Of a DNA stretch of 64,000 nucleotides, positions 15,721-28,400 are shown piece after piece. The notes under the pieces were generated by a model. It had not been told where the DNA came from. It saw only the letters and a program-made list of their open reading frames with translations, and searched no databases. The stretch comes from Acorus gramineus (lineage: Eukaryota > Streptophyta > Magnoliopsida > Acorales > Acoraceae), in assembly GCA_030737835.1 (NCBI GenBank), contig CM060847.1:7898584-7962583 (forward strand), read 5' to 3'. A program made the translations under genes and the position numbers. How positions within the stretch are numbered: the first letter of the stretch is position 1; every line of letters begins with the position of its first letter.

Positions 15721-15919
15721 ATCCGCAAATCGAGCGGTAAAAACATCCCTTTTTCCTCTTCAAGAGTTTGTGTAGTCACTTCTGGAACTCGTTTCTCTTC
15801 ATGGACATTATACTCTTCTAGAGTTTTAGAGAAAGTGGATCTATTGTTCATAATTTCTTCTGGAACATTATGTATAACTACTTCTGGATCATTATTAGAG
15901 CATGATTTTACATTTGATC

Positions 15920-16270
15920 TCCACTTCTGGGGAGCTGAATTTTTTTTTTTTTTTTTTTTTTTTTTGAACCTATAGGTCTATCACGCATCTGGCGTGCATT
16001 AGGAATTTGATTTTCACGTTGAGCGGTACGTGAGTCTAGATAAGACAAAGTGGATCTATTCCACGATAATTCTCGTTGTTCTTTAGGAGCAGATCGTACT
16101 TCAGATACGTTCTTTCCTCCCCCTTACGACGGGAATATCGTCTCATTAAAATGGAAATCCACAAATCATGCGGTAAAAACTATCATCGAGCAAAAGAATC
16201 TTCTAGTTCTTTAGTATATGCCCAAATGAATAGTTCAATGCATCATCGTGTACCATGGATATCCGAGACG
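15920..16270 (-). pseudogene. Second linker copy and GAG-pre-integrase relic
   Basis: On the minus strand, a relic with HDRLGYP-like sequence (about 16230-16260) and NYSFGHILKN, in shifting frames with stops, matches the GAG-pre-integrase region of copia elements. It runs almost directly into a second copy of the post-integrase linker (HFNETIFPS near 16140), followed by a T-run-interrupted copy of the GRPIGS-type segment (about 15930-15990). The integrase core that should lie between is absent. The first linker copy is at about 15370-15730, so this segment is a diverged duplicate. Confidence 0.65.
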
Positions 16271-17180
16271 GTCATGTCAAATCATAAAGATCATAGAACT
16301 TCTAGTTTATATGAGTGAATATGGATATTTATAATAACCCTTAGGAGAGAGCATAAAACTTTTCTAATGTATGCTTCTGGCATGAGACATTATTAATGCA
16401 TAGATACTCCATAATTTTAAAATGGCATATGTTGAGATAGGTATCTTCAGTAGACTTCTTCTGGATCTACATGAATACAATCCATCGTTGATACAAAAAA
16501 TTTTGTATCTCTTGATAACATGATATCTGCCCTTCTGGAGCCTTCGACCAAGTTTATAATACCAAAAATAATATTATCATTTGCATTAATTAATGTTAAA
16601 CTCAAAAAATAAGATAAATATGAAAGTGCATTTCATATAATTAAAAAAAAAAAGACGTAAATATAAAATTGACAAATATCTAATCATATATCAAGTACAT
16701 GATCAATAAAGAGTTTAAGCGTACTTCAGGTATGCAACCAATTTAAAGATTTGGACGTATTTCAGGTACGTGACCAAAATTATGTTATGAAATACCAAAT
16801 AGATGACAATAATTTTCCTTTGCATTTTAGGGGTTTGTTATGCAACTTTTGCCTTGCTTTAGTTTAATAGCAAACTTTATGATTGTTGTGCTTTCTCAAC
16901 TATATAAATCATGATCTCATCATTCATGACCACAACTCCCATAGCGAACATAAAATAAAATGCATTTACTTCGGGTAATGATGCTATGCCATTGAGTTGA
17001 GTTACATGATATTTTTAAAAAATCGTTGTTCGGCAACGAGAATATATAAAATTAATGCTCTCAATATCGCTACAACTGGAGCATATTTGAGGCATTATGG
17101 CCGGTGGACCTTTGTCAATGAGGTATTAATCTTTAAATCCTCTTCATTATGATGATGATGGTGAAATCTAATCATAATTT
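16271..17180. other. Non-coding internal part of the copia element
   Basis: AT-rich sequence inside the retrotransposon between the pre-integrase relic and the tandem repeats. I see no intact coding domain. Short CTTCAGG/CTTCTGG words recur through it (for example near 16447, 16530, 16726, 16758). Confidence 0.5.
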
Positions 17181-17812
17181 ACATGTTCCTGCTGGGATAC
17201 ATGGATCCTTTTTTTTATTATTATTTGGTCCTTCAAGGACCCGAAAAATATATCATATAACTTTTGTTTGGTCCTACAGGGACACGAACAATCATGATTT
17301 TTGTATAGTCCTTCAGGGATATAATAAAATAAAATTTTACATGTTCCTGCTGGGATACATGGATCTTTTTTTTTGTTATTATTTGGTCCTTCAAGGACCC
17401 GAAAAATATATCATATAACTTTTGTTTGGTCCTACAGGGACACGAACAATCATGGTTTTTGTATAGTCCTTCATGGATAGAACAAAATAAAATTTTACAT
17501 GTTCCTGCTGGGATACATGGATCTTTTTTTTATTTATTATTTGGTCCTTCAAGGACCCGAAAAATATATCATATAACTTTTGTTTGGTCCTACAGGGACA
17601 CGAACAATCATGATTTTTGTATAGTCCTTCAGGGATAGAACAAAATAAAATTTTACATGTTCCTGCTGGGATACATGGATCTTTTTTTTATTTATTATTT
17701 GGTCCTTCAAGGACCCGAAAAATATATCATATAACTTTTGTTTGGTCCTACAGGGACACGAACAATCATGGTTTTTGTATAGTCCTTCAGGGATAGAACA
17801 AAATAAAATTTT
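17181..17812. repeat. Four near-exact 158-bp tandem repeats
   Basis: The phrase ACATGTTCCTGCTGGGATAC begins at 17181, 17339, 17497 and 17655, and the array closes at 17813, giving exactly four units of 158 bp. The copies are nearly identical. Each unit contains three variants of a short motif: TCCTTCAAGGA, TCCTACAGGGA and TCCTTCAGGGA. It lies in the 5' untranslated part of the copia element relative to its minus-strand orientation. Confidence 0.9.
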
Positions 17813-18110
17813 ACATGATCCTTCAAAGATTCATATAATCATAAGTTTTGTACAATCCTTCAGGGATAAAATAAAATAAAATTTGTATGATCCTTCATGG
17901 ATGCAATATAGTCATAGTCCTTCAGGGACATTTTTAATCATATCTTTTACATGATTCTTCAATGATCCATGTAATAATTTTTGTAGTCCTTCAGGGATAG
18001 AATAAAATTTGCATGGTCTTATTGGAACACATTATTCATAACTTCTACATGGTCCTTCAGGGATCCATGTAATTACAATTTTTGTATGATCCTATAGGGA
18101 CACATGACAT
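17813..18110. repeat. Degenerate short-motif repeats beside the 158-bp array
   Basis: Continuation of the array in broken form. The motif GTCCTTCAGGGA or close variants recurs every 30-60 bp (for example near 17850, 17885, 17918, 17983, 18052) without the full 158-bp framework. It looks like the ancestral or decayed form of the longer unit. Confidence 0.7.
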
Positions 18111-18578
18111 TGTAACATTAAAATGAATTTCAAATCAAATATAAATATCAAATTAATTGATATTCGTGAGAACTTCTGGTTCACATATGTATAATATTTA
18201 AATTTTAATAAAAGATTCATTTTATTAAATTAATCATTTAATTTAATCATATCGTGGAAAAATTGCATACTAGTTTTCATAAATTAATCATATCATAACA
18301 TATGTATGGAAAATTTTCATGGGATTGCGTGCATGGAAAATAAAAGATAGATGTATGCAGTACATCAGATGAAAATAAAAGATAGATGTATACGGGTTCT
18401 ACACATAATTTGCATACGATTCCATGCATATTGAAAAAAAAAATAATCATATGTATGTAGTAGATGATTTATATAAAAATACATAACATCAAGGGAGAGT
18501 ATATTTTTGATATAGATCATTAAGAACCCATCGATACAAACCTTTCTCTTTAACAAAGAGCTTCTCGTGCTGATAACG

Positions 18579-18912
18579 TGTTGTAAACTAAATAGAATAT
18601 GATATATAAGAGTATATAAACAAAGCACACAAGTATATAGAAGAGAAGTAGAGAGAGATTCTTATTCACTATTTTGTTGGTTGATGGAATACAAGAGAAA
18701 CCCCTCTATTTATATGGTGCATAGAGGAATCCCAAAGGTGGGGAGTTACAAGTCTATAGAGGTGAGAGGGAGATAGTGGGACAATAATGGGAGTGTTATG
18801 GAATAGAAGAGTGGGGGAGGTTATGGAGTTGAATGAGGGGGTTATGGAGTTGAAGAGTGAGGGAGGTTATGGGTTAGAGAAGTGGTGGTTATCCACCACC
18901 ATATTCACAACA
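18579..18912 (-). repeat. 5' LTR of the copia element
   Basis: 334-bp copy of the left LTR with the same TGTTG/CAACA ends. It is the upstream LTR in the element's own (minus-strand) orientation. Confidence 0.92.
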
Positions 18913-21900
18913 ATATTAATTTTTTAGTGCGGATCATCCTTTTGAATATATATAAGTCCGTATCTATATCGTACCAATACTTAACATATTTAAATATTTA
19001 TATTAATTTAAATAATTAAATAATATTTTAAAAAAATATAAAAATTAAAATTGAAATTTTAAAGTTTATTTTTTTTTCAGATATCATGTATTGAATATTT
19101 AATAATATTATAATATATTTTCATTATGATTAAACATACAAGATAACAATATGGATAATGTATAATACAAATATTTATAATATATATCGATACAGGTATT
19201 TTTCAGATCTGATAGCTCTCTTCACACTCTGGATCTTCAAATTTTTTCTCATACGAATTCAGATTGGATTCATATTTTTTTAGTATGATTGATAGGCTAA
19301 CATAACATTATCCTTTTGGGATGCATCTGTTTGCACCGCTCAATTAGTAGTCTCTCCAATTTGCACACCCCTCCATCTTTTGTGAATATATTTGCATGGC
19401 CTTATAATTTGTACAACCCGGATTATGAGCACAAAACTTATTCTTGCCTGATCACCTTCTCGTTAGTTCACGACTCCTCTTCTTCAACCATCCACCTCCA
19501 CCTCCTCTTCATCTTCATTTTCTCTTTCTCTTACACGCATGGCATATGTGAATATAAAATGTGAACATGGGAAATGCAAATGAATGTAAATTGTAAGGGT
19601 GGGGACATACAAAATAAGGGGTATGCAAATTAAGTAAATTCTAATGAATCTTGAGGTGTGCAAGCAGATTGAATGAGTGCAAATCGAGGCACGCCTTTAC
19701 TCGGTAAATTTGTGTTTAAAATGAAGATGGGTAAAAATGACGAGGATTTTAGAGTAGAAGAAGGAGAGTGACTCCATACGTGTCATAGGAAGCCATTTTT
19801 TTCCTACGATGTAAAGAAATAATGGGAAGGCTTGCGAAGATGCTCTGAGTAACACCTAGCTCAGTTGGATCATTTTCATTTTCACTCACTTTTTGATTTG
19901 TCATGTCCGTATCTATGACTCATACGTTTCTAACAAATCAAAACAGCTTTCAATGAATTGACAAAGGTGCATTGGTTGAGATATAAAGACAACGTGACAT
20001 TGACACAATGCAAAAGTATTTGTATTTGTGTATACTTCGAAAGAATTCGTATTAAAAAATCATTGAACATTGGAATATCTGAAACGATTTCGAAGGGTTT
20101 AGACATAAATGTCATAAATAATGGTTTTTCACTTCGGACCAATTTCTAAACTAATCTTGATCATTTATGAAAAGGACTAGAATTCTCTCAAAAATGAATT
20201 ATATGTTTTTTTCATGAAAAGGTAGACAAATGTGGTTTCTATGTATGCTATCAAATTCAATTAACTTATAATATAATTAATCACAATCCTCAAATTTTTA
20301 TAAAACCACTACATTATCTTTTTAGGATATTTGAAAGAGACAAATAGCCCTAAAATCTCAATTTTAATTCTCTCTCATTCAAAAACACAACCTCTTATTT
20401 CTAAAGGACGCCGATATCGGCACCCCGAGTTACAAGAAACTCATCCCTTTTTAAAAAAAAAAATTATGTACTATAGCAGTAAACGGAAACCCACCCCGAG
20501 GTCGGCATTCCCTCTGGCGACGGTGGTGAATGATGGTCGCCAGAGGTTCCGACGAGTGTACCAACTCAGGTCAGCATTCCTTCTGGCGATAGTGTTGAAG
20601 TATGGTCGTCCGAAGGCCCGGCGAGCTAAAGTAAGAGAAAATAAATTTACATTTTTAAAAGTTTCAAACCAAATAGACAAATTTCACATTTAAACAAATA
20701 TAACAGACAGAAATAGCAGCATTTAAAACACGTCAAAATGTGATGTTAGCATTTATAACACATCAAAATACGATGTTAGCATTCCATAACGAATCATTCA
20801 TATGACTACAATACAAAATACATGTTCAAATTATTTTTATGTTTATTTTTTGAAAAAATGAGTAATTGTTTTTATTGGATAGGTTATTTATTTTTATATA
20901 TGAAAAAATCAATATAGTCACATGAATGGTTGTGGAATTTGAACATGTATTTTGTTGTGTAGTTACGTGAATGGTTGGTTATGGAATGCGAACGTCATAT
21001 TTTGATGTGTTTTAAATGCTGCTATGACTGTCTGTTATATGTGTTTAAATGTGAAATTTGTCTATTTGGTTTGAAACTTGTAAAAATATGAATTTATTAT
21101 CTCTTACTTTAGCTCGCCGGGCCTTCGGGCGACCCACTTCAACACCGTCGTCAGAAGGAATGCCGACTTGGGTTGGTACACTTGTCGGAATCTCTGGTGA
21201 CCATCATTCACCACCGTCGCCAGAAAGAATGCTGACCTCAAGATGGGTTTCCGTTTACTGCTACAATACATAAAAAAAAAAAATTATAAAAAAAGGGGTG
21301 GGTTTCTTGTACGGGATATGGGCATATATTTGAATAGATCAATTAATCTGAAGATATTCTCATAAATCCAATACATACCCAAAGGATTAGGAGTGGATGC
21401 AAATGCAAACTCATCTAATCCATTAACACACTGTAAAAAAAAAAAATTGTTCTCCAAGAAAAAGATTGAGAGGGTTTGATACAAGAAAAAAAATATGAAG
21501 CCCCATGCACCCACCTAAATCTCATTTCATGCAGTCACGGATAAAGCATTGAAACAATAGATGCACCACTCTTATTACAAGGAAATAATTATATATACAC
21601 ATGGTAAACGTCCAAATGTGATTTATCCAATGTTCTCTTCAATTTACCTAACTTTTTTTAGTGCTACTTCTGTACTTGAAAGTCTCCACGGCAGCAATTT
21701 CGGCTGCCAAAATACATATTGGCTCTGCTACAATTAGTTCATTTTGCAACTTCACCAAGTCACCAATAAAGTATATTTTAATCAGCAGTAACACTCCATT
21801 ATATATATACCTTCAATTCACAAATGCAAGTGTCATTATTTGCCAAAAAAAAAAAGAAAACTTAATTAGCCTAATTATATACTTCCAAAAAAATAATAAT

Positions 21901-22439
21901 GAACCTCCTCTTCGTAGGATCAAGGAAGTACCCCCTCTTTAATGAGGGACTTGTGTTGGTAGGAGATGATTTAACCAAGCAAAAAAAAAATACAAAGCCA
22001 TCAAGCATTCAGACTGTTTCACCACAGTATGAAACCAAAAGGCCAGAAATAATGCCAGACTTCATGTGCTTCTGGACCCAGATGTCTGTAAATATAACTA
22101 TAAAGGGTGTGTAACCTCCAGCATTTTCCATTTATGTGTGTAAGCAACTGTTGATAAAAGTGTAGCAAATTTAAGAATGTTCACAATGGTATGCTAACAG
22201 GCAATTTCAGGTGGTAATAGTAATGTCCTTTCAGTCAACAATCAGAAAGCAGGGCACCCAAATAAAGATGGAATGAGATCACACGGGAACTAATTACCAT
22301 CTTAGAGTGAAGGATATTATACAATATGGCACACTAAACACAAGGGCGAGCAAGAAAAGATTCTGATAGCAGCACCACAATTAAGAACTTGAGATCCGCT
22401 GGACCATAACCCACCATACCACAACATCCAGATGAAAGG
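18913..22439. other. Intergenic region between copia element and CLASRP
   Basis: No gene recognised. It contains one large inverted-repeat element (20422-21314). The stretch 22100-22439 probably holds the CLASRP 3' untranslated region, since the terminal exon ends at 22440. The rest is AT-rich with short random open frames. Confidence 0.65.
20422..21314. mobile_element. Long-TIR foldback element, probably Mutator-like
   Basis: The left arm (20422 to about 20845) is matched by an imperfect reverse complement in the right arm (about 20938 to 21314), with only about 90 bp between them. Shared words include AGCAGTAAACGGAAACCCA, CGGCGAGCTAAAGTAAGAGA and AACATGTATTTTG. The left arm carries an extra 30-35-bp sub-unit. 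Candidate 9-bp target duplications are GATATCGGC (20413-20421) and GATATGGGC (21315-21323), one mismatch apart. No transposase is present. Confidence 0.75.
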
Positions 22440-25400
22440 TCAGTATCTGGAACGACTCCTGACCCTGCAAAATCAGATTTAGTCAATAAGATGTTCCAAT
22501 GTAGAGGGTAAAGCTGTGTGAATTACAAGTCATTTTATCGCATGTATGCATATATGACATAAGTACGTAACTCCTAAAAGAGGTTTGAATCTGGGGGATC
22601 AAATGATTAATGCATGGCTAGTGTGGCAGACAGGTGTAGTGCATGAGGTTCAGAGTTTTTCGAATATAAAATTTTACATATAATGGTCAATTTACAATGT
22701 GTAATTTCTCAAGGTCATTGCAATTAGCATCTGTCAAATAAAGAAACATAAACTATATTGCATACGGCACAACAAAGGTGTGTGTTTGTTTGTATGCCCA
22801 AGACGGGTCACTGATGTAAAGCGCCCACATTACATAAACAGGAAAACAGAGGGGAAGGGGAGAGAGAACCTAGGAGATCTTGAACGTGAATGGTATCTTC
22901 GAGGGCTCCTGCTTCTGCTGGGGCTTCTACTACGCCGGTGTCTTCTGCCACATAGTAAAGAAATAACATTCAGCTCCTCTTCAGTACAAAAAAAAAAAAA
23001 CATTGTCCTGCAGAATATGCTCTGTATAGATACAAGACGCAATTGCATGTGCCAATAGAGAACACCTCGCCAAGTAAATGAAATGAACCGAAAAAAAAAA
23101 AAGGTTTTCAGTATGGCTGAAGTTGTTATGCCATAAATCAATATGATCTAACTCACCCATACCCTAGAATGGTATGATGTCCTGGCAAGTTCCTAATACA
23201 ACACCAAACATCCAAGTTTGATTATCCCTTTCAGATAATCGGACCTCATATAGGAATAGGACCCACCAAAAATTCTTGACCCTACAAAAGTTCATACTGG
23301 AGATTCTATTAGCAAGACCCAAGGTGCATTATTTCTTGCGCCGCCTTATATTCATAAACAATACTAAGAGCACCAACATGTGACAGACACAAGAAATTGA
23401 CTGTAAAATGCCATAAATTCTGAGAGGTGGAACAAATGGGAATAATCATGTGATGAGGAAACGGACAAGCCATATAATACGGTACAATTAGTTAAAAGGG
23501 CAGAGAATAGTTGAAATAGATGAAATTCACAAACCGATGCCTAATTTGTTTACCAAAGACAATCCGCTTGTCATTTTAAATACTCGCATTGTATGAGCAA
23601 TTCATCAGGAACTTTCTTATGGGACTGATATGCGAGGCTCCATATTTAATTTTTCATTTTTCAGAAAAATGTGATGCACCATGTTTACAAGTTGTGTTTG
23701 TCAGCTTCAACAAAATGGCATGATAATCTATGGATTCCAAACATGTTTATCATTTCTCATGGATTCTGATTTTTTCTCCTTTATTCCAGAATTCAGAATT
23801 TTTCAACTATGAAATTTTCTTCTAATTAAAATGCACATGGGTCAGCATGACCAATAGCGCAAAGAAGTTAATTATCGAATGGTCTTCCCTCATACAACAG
23901 GCAGTTTTGACAAGTGGATAACCTTTTTGCAACAAGGAATTCCTGTAAAATTTCCTACTGAATAGAATTGATTTCTGAACATGCAAAGGACCCAAATACC
24001 ACCAAAGAACAGAAGCAACAAGAATAAAAATCATTATTCTGGTCAGTACCTTGGCGGAGAGCGGCTGCGGCTTCTGCTGCTGCTATGACGCCTATATCGG
24101 CTAATCCTGCTTGTTTCTGCAAGTTTTTCCTGCCTTTGTCTTTCCTGTTCCCTCTTTTTAGCCATCTCGGCAGCAGTATCTTTCCGAACTGCAGTGGCCA
24201 TTAAGTATCGATAGCCAGAGATCAGAATCAAGTGCACCCCCGGAAAAAAAACAAGTACTTGAATCCTTAAGAACGAACCAATTCACATTGCCACTATAGG
24301 GTGCCACCATTTTTAACAGTCCGATTCATCAATGATGATAAGTCGATAACAATGTGATATGTGATCTTACTTTGTTTGTTCAGTTGTTTGCTCATTATTC
24401 GTTTAAGACGCTCTTGGGGGGTCTCTTTCTTCTCATCCTGCTGTGATTTCAAAGGCCCAGCAGCAACAGACATCTTGTTCAGCTTAGATGCCGGAGATGG
24501 AGTGCTAGCATATGAAAACAAAAGAAAAGCAGTTGACAATTTCAAATTAAAGATCAAATAAATAAATGTGATTGCAAAGAAATTTGAAACATTAAGGGTT
24601 GATTTAGCAAGAGGTTAAAGTTTTGAGAATAAGTTAACCACTTATCCTACTTCTAGGGGATTAAAAAGTCCATCAATTTGTTCTTATTTACATTTCCCAA
24701 AGTCGGGACAAAAAGTAGAAATAAATGTTATTTCATCCTTTGGGTAGAAAAAAATCCCCATTTAAATTTTAAAATTGGGACAACTGACTACAATTTATCC
24801 AGAATTTTTTTATAACAAGCAAGATAAATTGTTCGCTCCCACTTCTCCCCCCAATATCTTTTTATTCCAATACTTATCCTCTTGCCAAACTAACCCTAAC
24901 TAATTACACAAAAAGGATCATCAGAAAAATAGTACAAAAATGCTCATGTTAGCCACATACATATTGCCAGATATGAGAAAAGATACCTGATAGATGGCTT
25001 CAATTGTTTGCTTTTTTCCTGCTCAAGTGATATCGAAGATGCAGGATCGACATGAAGTGCCTCAAGTATACGATTAGATGGCCTGCAAAGATATCAATCA
25101 TTAGGTGCATCCACAAATGACTCAAATCCTCTTAGATCATCACTCTGCAACTGATCATGCGAATATATTTTATTGTGTGACTTCATCAATTGAAAGATTC
25201 CCATCAGCATTTGCAGTCACCACTCAGTTTGCAACTTCATACAAAGTACACATTCCCACCCAATTCATTTTGTTCCTCCCAGAGTCCCAGTTCTAAAGTA
25301 AACCACTAGTCACCTAACCCTCACCCACCCCTAAACCCCACATATTTGGCCTAAGAAACCAGAATGACCACCAGAATAAGCTGCAGCAGAGAAAAACATT

Positions 25401-28400
25401 GCCGAATCTATCTTTGCAAGTAAAAAAGTTCGAGTCCCCGACCAGTTCTTTACATCAGCTTGGTGTGGAGGAGATTGTGGTGGTGAAACTCCTTGCAGCT
25501 TTGGTTCATCCAAGTCAACCGACCCACCAAATTCAGTGATGTACTCTATTTTTGAAGGCTTGGATTTGCTCCGATGCCCGCTATCAGCATGTGAACCACG
25601 ATCATGTCGTCTTAAGTAGGATGGCGAATATGACCGTGATCTGGATCTTGATCTGTCAAATACAAACAATTCATGACAACATGATAGCATGTGAAAAGAG
25701 ATCAATGAAAACATAACCAGATCCATAGTGGAACACACATCCATGTGAAGTAAATTAATACAGATACCTCCTGGATCGAGAATAAGCTTCATAGGTAGGA
25801 CTTCGTCGTGATTCCCTGTCAATAATGGGCAGTGGCAATTTTCATCAGCATTGATGCATGATCAGACACAAACTTCACAAATGTATGACATTCTTAACAT
25901 AGTTTTTTTCATCTACTAATAATACATATAGAATATGCAGAGATGTATTTGGACATCACCGGTATGGATCATGATGAACAACTCTTCCTACTGTTCGTGC
26001 AGCTTCTCTCTCCCTCTCCCTTTCCATCTGAGAAGCCTTCCTTCTTTCCTTGCGACTCAGTTTTCTCTGCAAACTTAAGTATGTGAGCCCTACCAAATGC
26101 ACATTCAAAGAACCCAAAAAATAATTGTTCCAGGACAGTTTATAACAAACTCACAATAGCAGGATCTCCTTTAACAACTTCCTTTTGCCGCTTCTCTTCC
26201 TCTTTAGCTTTCTTATCCATGTGAACAAGCCAGCTATACCTCGTCACACCAAATTCTTTAGCTATAATTTCCATTCCTTGGTCATTGCTATCATCACTAC
26301 TGATGTATTTATCATCATCTTCATCATCATCCTCCTCATCATCATCTTCATCATCACTGTCCAACTGCCGGGACTCTTCTTTCCCATCTCCTTTGTAAGA
26401 AAATCCGACCTGTGAGTATGAACCTTTGGTTGCAGGAGCCTGTGATGGATTTGACCTACAACAGATTAAATACATCTACAAATAAGTCATTGCAATCTCC
26501 TGCAAAAGGCTATGTATTAAGCAGCCTTGAAATAGATGATGTCATGACCATCTTCACAAGCCAAAAAAACAACATTATCAAGATACAATATGATATCACT
26601 TGAAGAGAAGAAAATTCTTCCAGCATGATAGAAGAGCATTCATTAGAGAAACAACACCACAATATGAGGTGTCCAGAAAAGGAAGAAGTAGGTAATTCAG
26701 AAACATAGGTTGTTCTTCACATTAACACAGAAACAAGCTAAAAGATAAGATGAAAATGTCTGACAGCCCAATGGGAACAAAAGAATTAGCCATGACCTGT
26801 CCACCCAGTCATAAATTGAATAAGTATTGAACCATAAAACAAAAGTTCTATCCTGTTAATAGTCAATGTTCTAGTATTGAATAAAAATATTCCTATACAA
26901 ATATGTCACTACAATTCCATGACACAAAATCAAGGGGAATATACTCTGGTGTAAAAGGTTTCAATACAATATAAATTAAATAAATACTTCATGAAATTCT
27001 TCATAAGGGAATATCTCCATTATAATTCCTAATCATGCAGGTGCCTGATCATGAATATAACAAAAGAAAGGATAATAAAAACTGCACCTTCCTAGCTGTA
27101 AATTTGACAGGAATGAATGTGTAAGCACAAAAGCTTGAAGTCACATACCAAGAACATTTCTGTTTTACAGACAATCAATTGTAAATCTAGGACAAATATT
27201 AGACATAGCGAGGTTGCAAGTCTAAAACTCGAGTAATTTTTGAGGGGCAATATTCAATCAATTCACACATAAATACCCAAAATTTTGCTAGTAAGGAAGT
27301 CCCAGAATGTCCCCTACCTTTCCTGTGCAAATGGAGCAGTAAGTTTAGCCTCCAATTCTACATTAGCATGTTGTAAGCCCTCTTCATCAGTTACTGTCAA
27401 ACAAACATCATTTAGCTCCCATATAAGTGTTTTTCAGGTATTTCTAGTGCATATCAATTCAGAAATGAGTATATGGCCTTTGACATCAAACGATCTAATT
27501 AAACAACACACTAAAAGCAATTCCTAAATGATAAATAGGATAAAAATTAAAAAGTACCGACATCCTCTACGGCGGTGCTTAATTAAATCCCGATAACGCT
27601 CAAAATTAACAAACTCTTCAAGCTCTTCTTCTTCCTCAGTTTTTTCTTGGACTCGGAAAGGTCGGGACTCAGAATCTCTAATGAAGTCGAGGAGAGCACG
27701 GCCATCAAATCTGCTCAGAATAGTTTAAACTTAAGGAGATAGTTCAAACTATCATAAGGTGTATTTAAAAAGGAAGGGGGGGGGGTGTGCATGAGATGGT
27801 TACCTATCAATCAATATGTTCTGCTTTCCATTCCATGGTATCCTGCAAATCTCAAAACCATGGAAGCATATCAAACAAAAACAACATTCTGACAGCCAAG
27901 GAACAGTTACTAAATAAAATCAACACATCATTTACAGAAATGGCATTCAAATGCATTCAATTGCTGACTGTAAACAAGATAAACTCATTCTAATCGAACT
28001 CTATCAGTTTAATAAACAAATCACTAACATCAAAAAGTATCACAGACCAGGTCTTCAAACCAGTTTAGGTACCACTTTGTGGACAACATGTCATGAGACT
28101 AGGGCAGAATGCGGATAATATACATGTCACAAGTGGCCTACTTATGCTCATCCACAAACCAACGGTTCCAATACATTCAAACGCAGAAAAAGAAATCACA
28201 GGCAGATAATTTACAGCTGCCAAACATGTTACAAATCTTCAGACCCACCATATCAGTACATGTGAGATGTGGAAAATACCCAATCGAACTTATAAAATTG
28301 ACAGAGAAAGATAGGCTTCAATATACAATTTCTGCTTTTTTCCCTCACAAAATCCATATAAGCACTTCAAAAAAAAAAAAATCCACCAAACCAAAACCAA

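Larger units (their letters stand above)
12941..18912 (-). mobile_element. Degenerate Ty1/copia LTR retrotransposon
   Basis: A 5972-bp element read from right to left. LTRs of 334 bp each (TGTTG...CAACA) sit at 12941-13274 and 18579-18912. A polypurine tract (AAGGGGGAG on the minus strand) abuts the left LTR. Next to the right LTR the minus strand reads CGTTATCAGCACGAGAAGC, a possible but non-standard primer-binding site. Inside are remains of the pol gene: reverse transcriptase and RNase H near the left LTR, a GAG-pre-integrase relic near 16170-16270, and long tandem repeats at 17181-18110. The integrase core, protease and recognisable gag are missing, and pol is frameshifted, so it cannot be autonomous. 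The 5-bp flanks (ATAGA and ATATT) do not match. Confidence 0.9.

Noticed and set aside
17181..18110. CRISPR-like array
   Set aside because: The repeats are contiguous 158-bp units inside a plant retrotransposon, without short repeats separated by unique spacers.
19848..19880. CTAGCTCAGTTGGAT resembling a tRNA D-arm
   Set aside because: No matching acceptor stem, anticodon arm or GGTTCGAATCC T-arm at the required distance.
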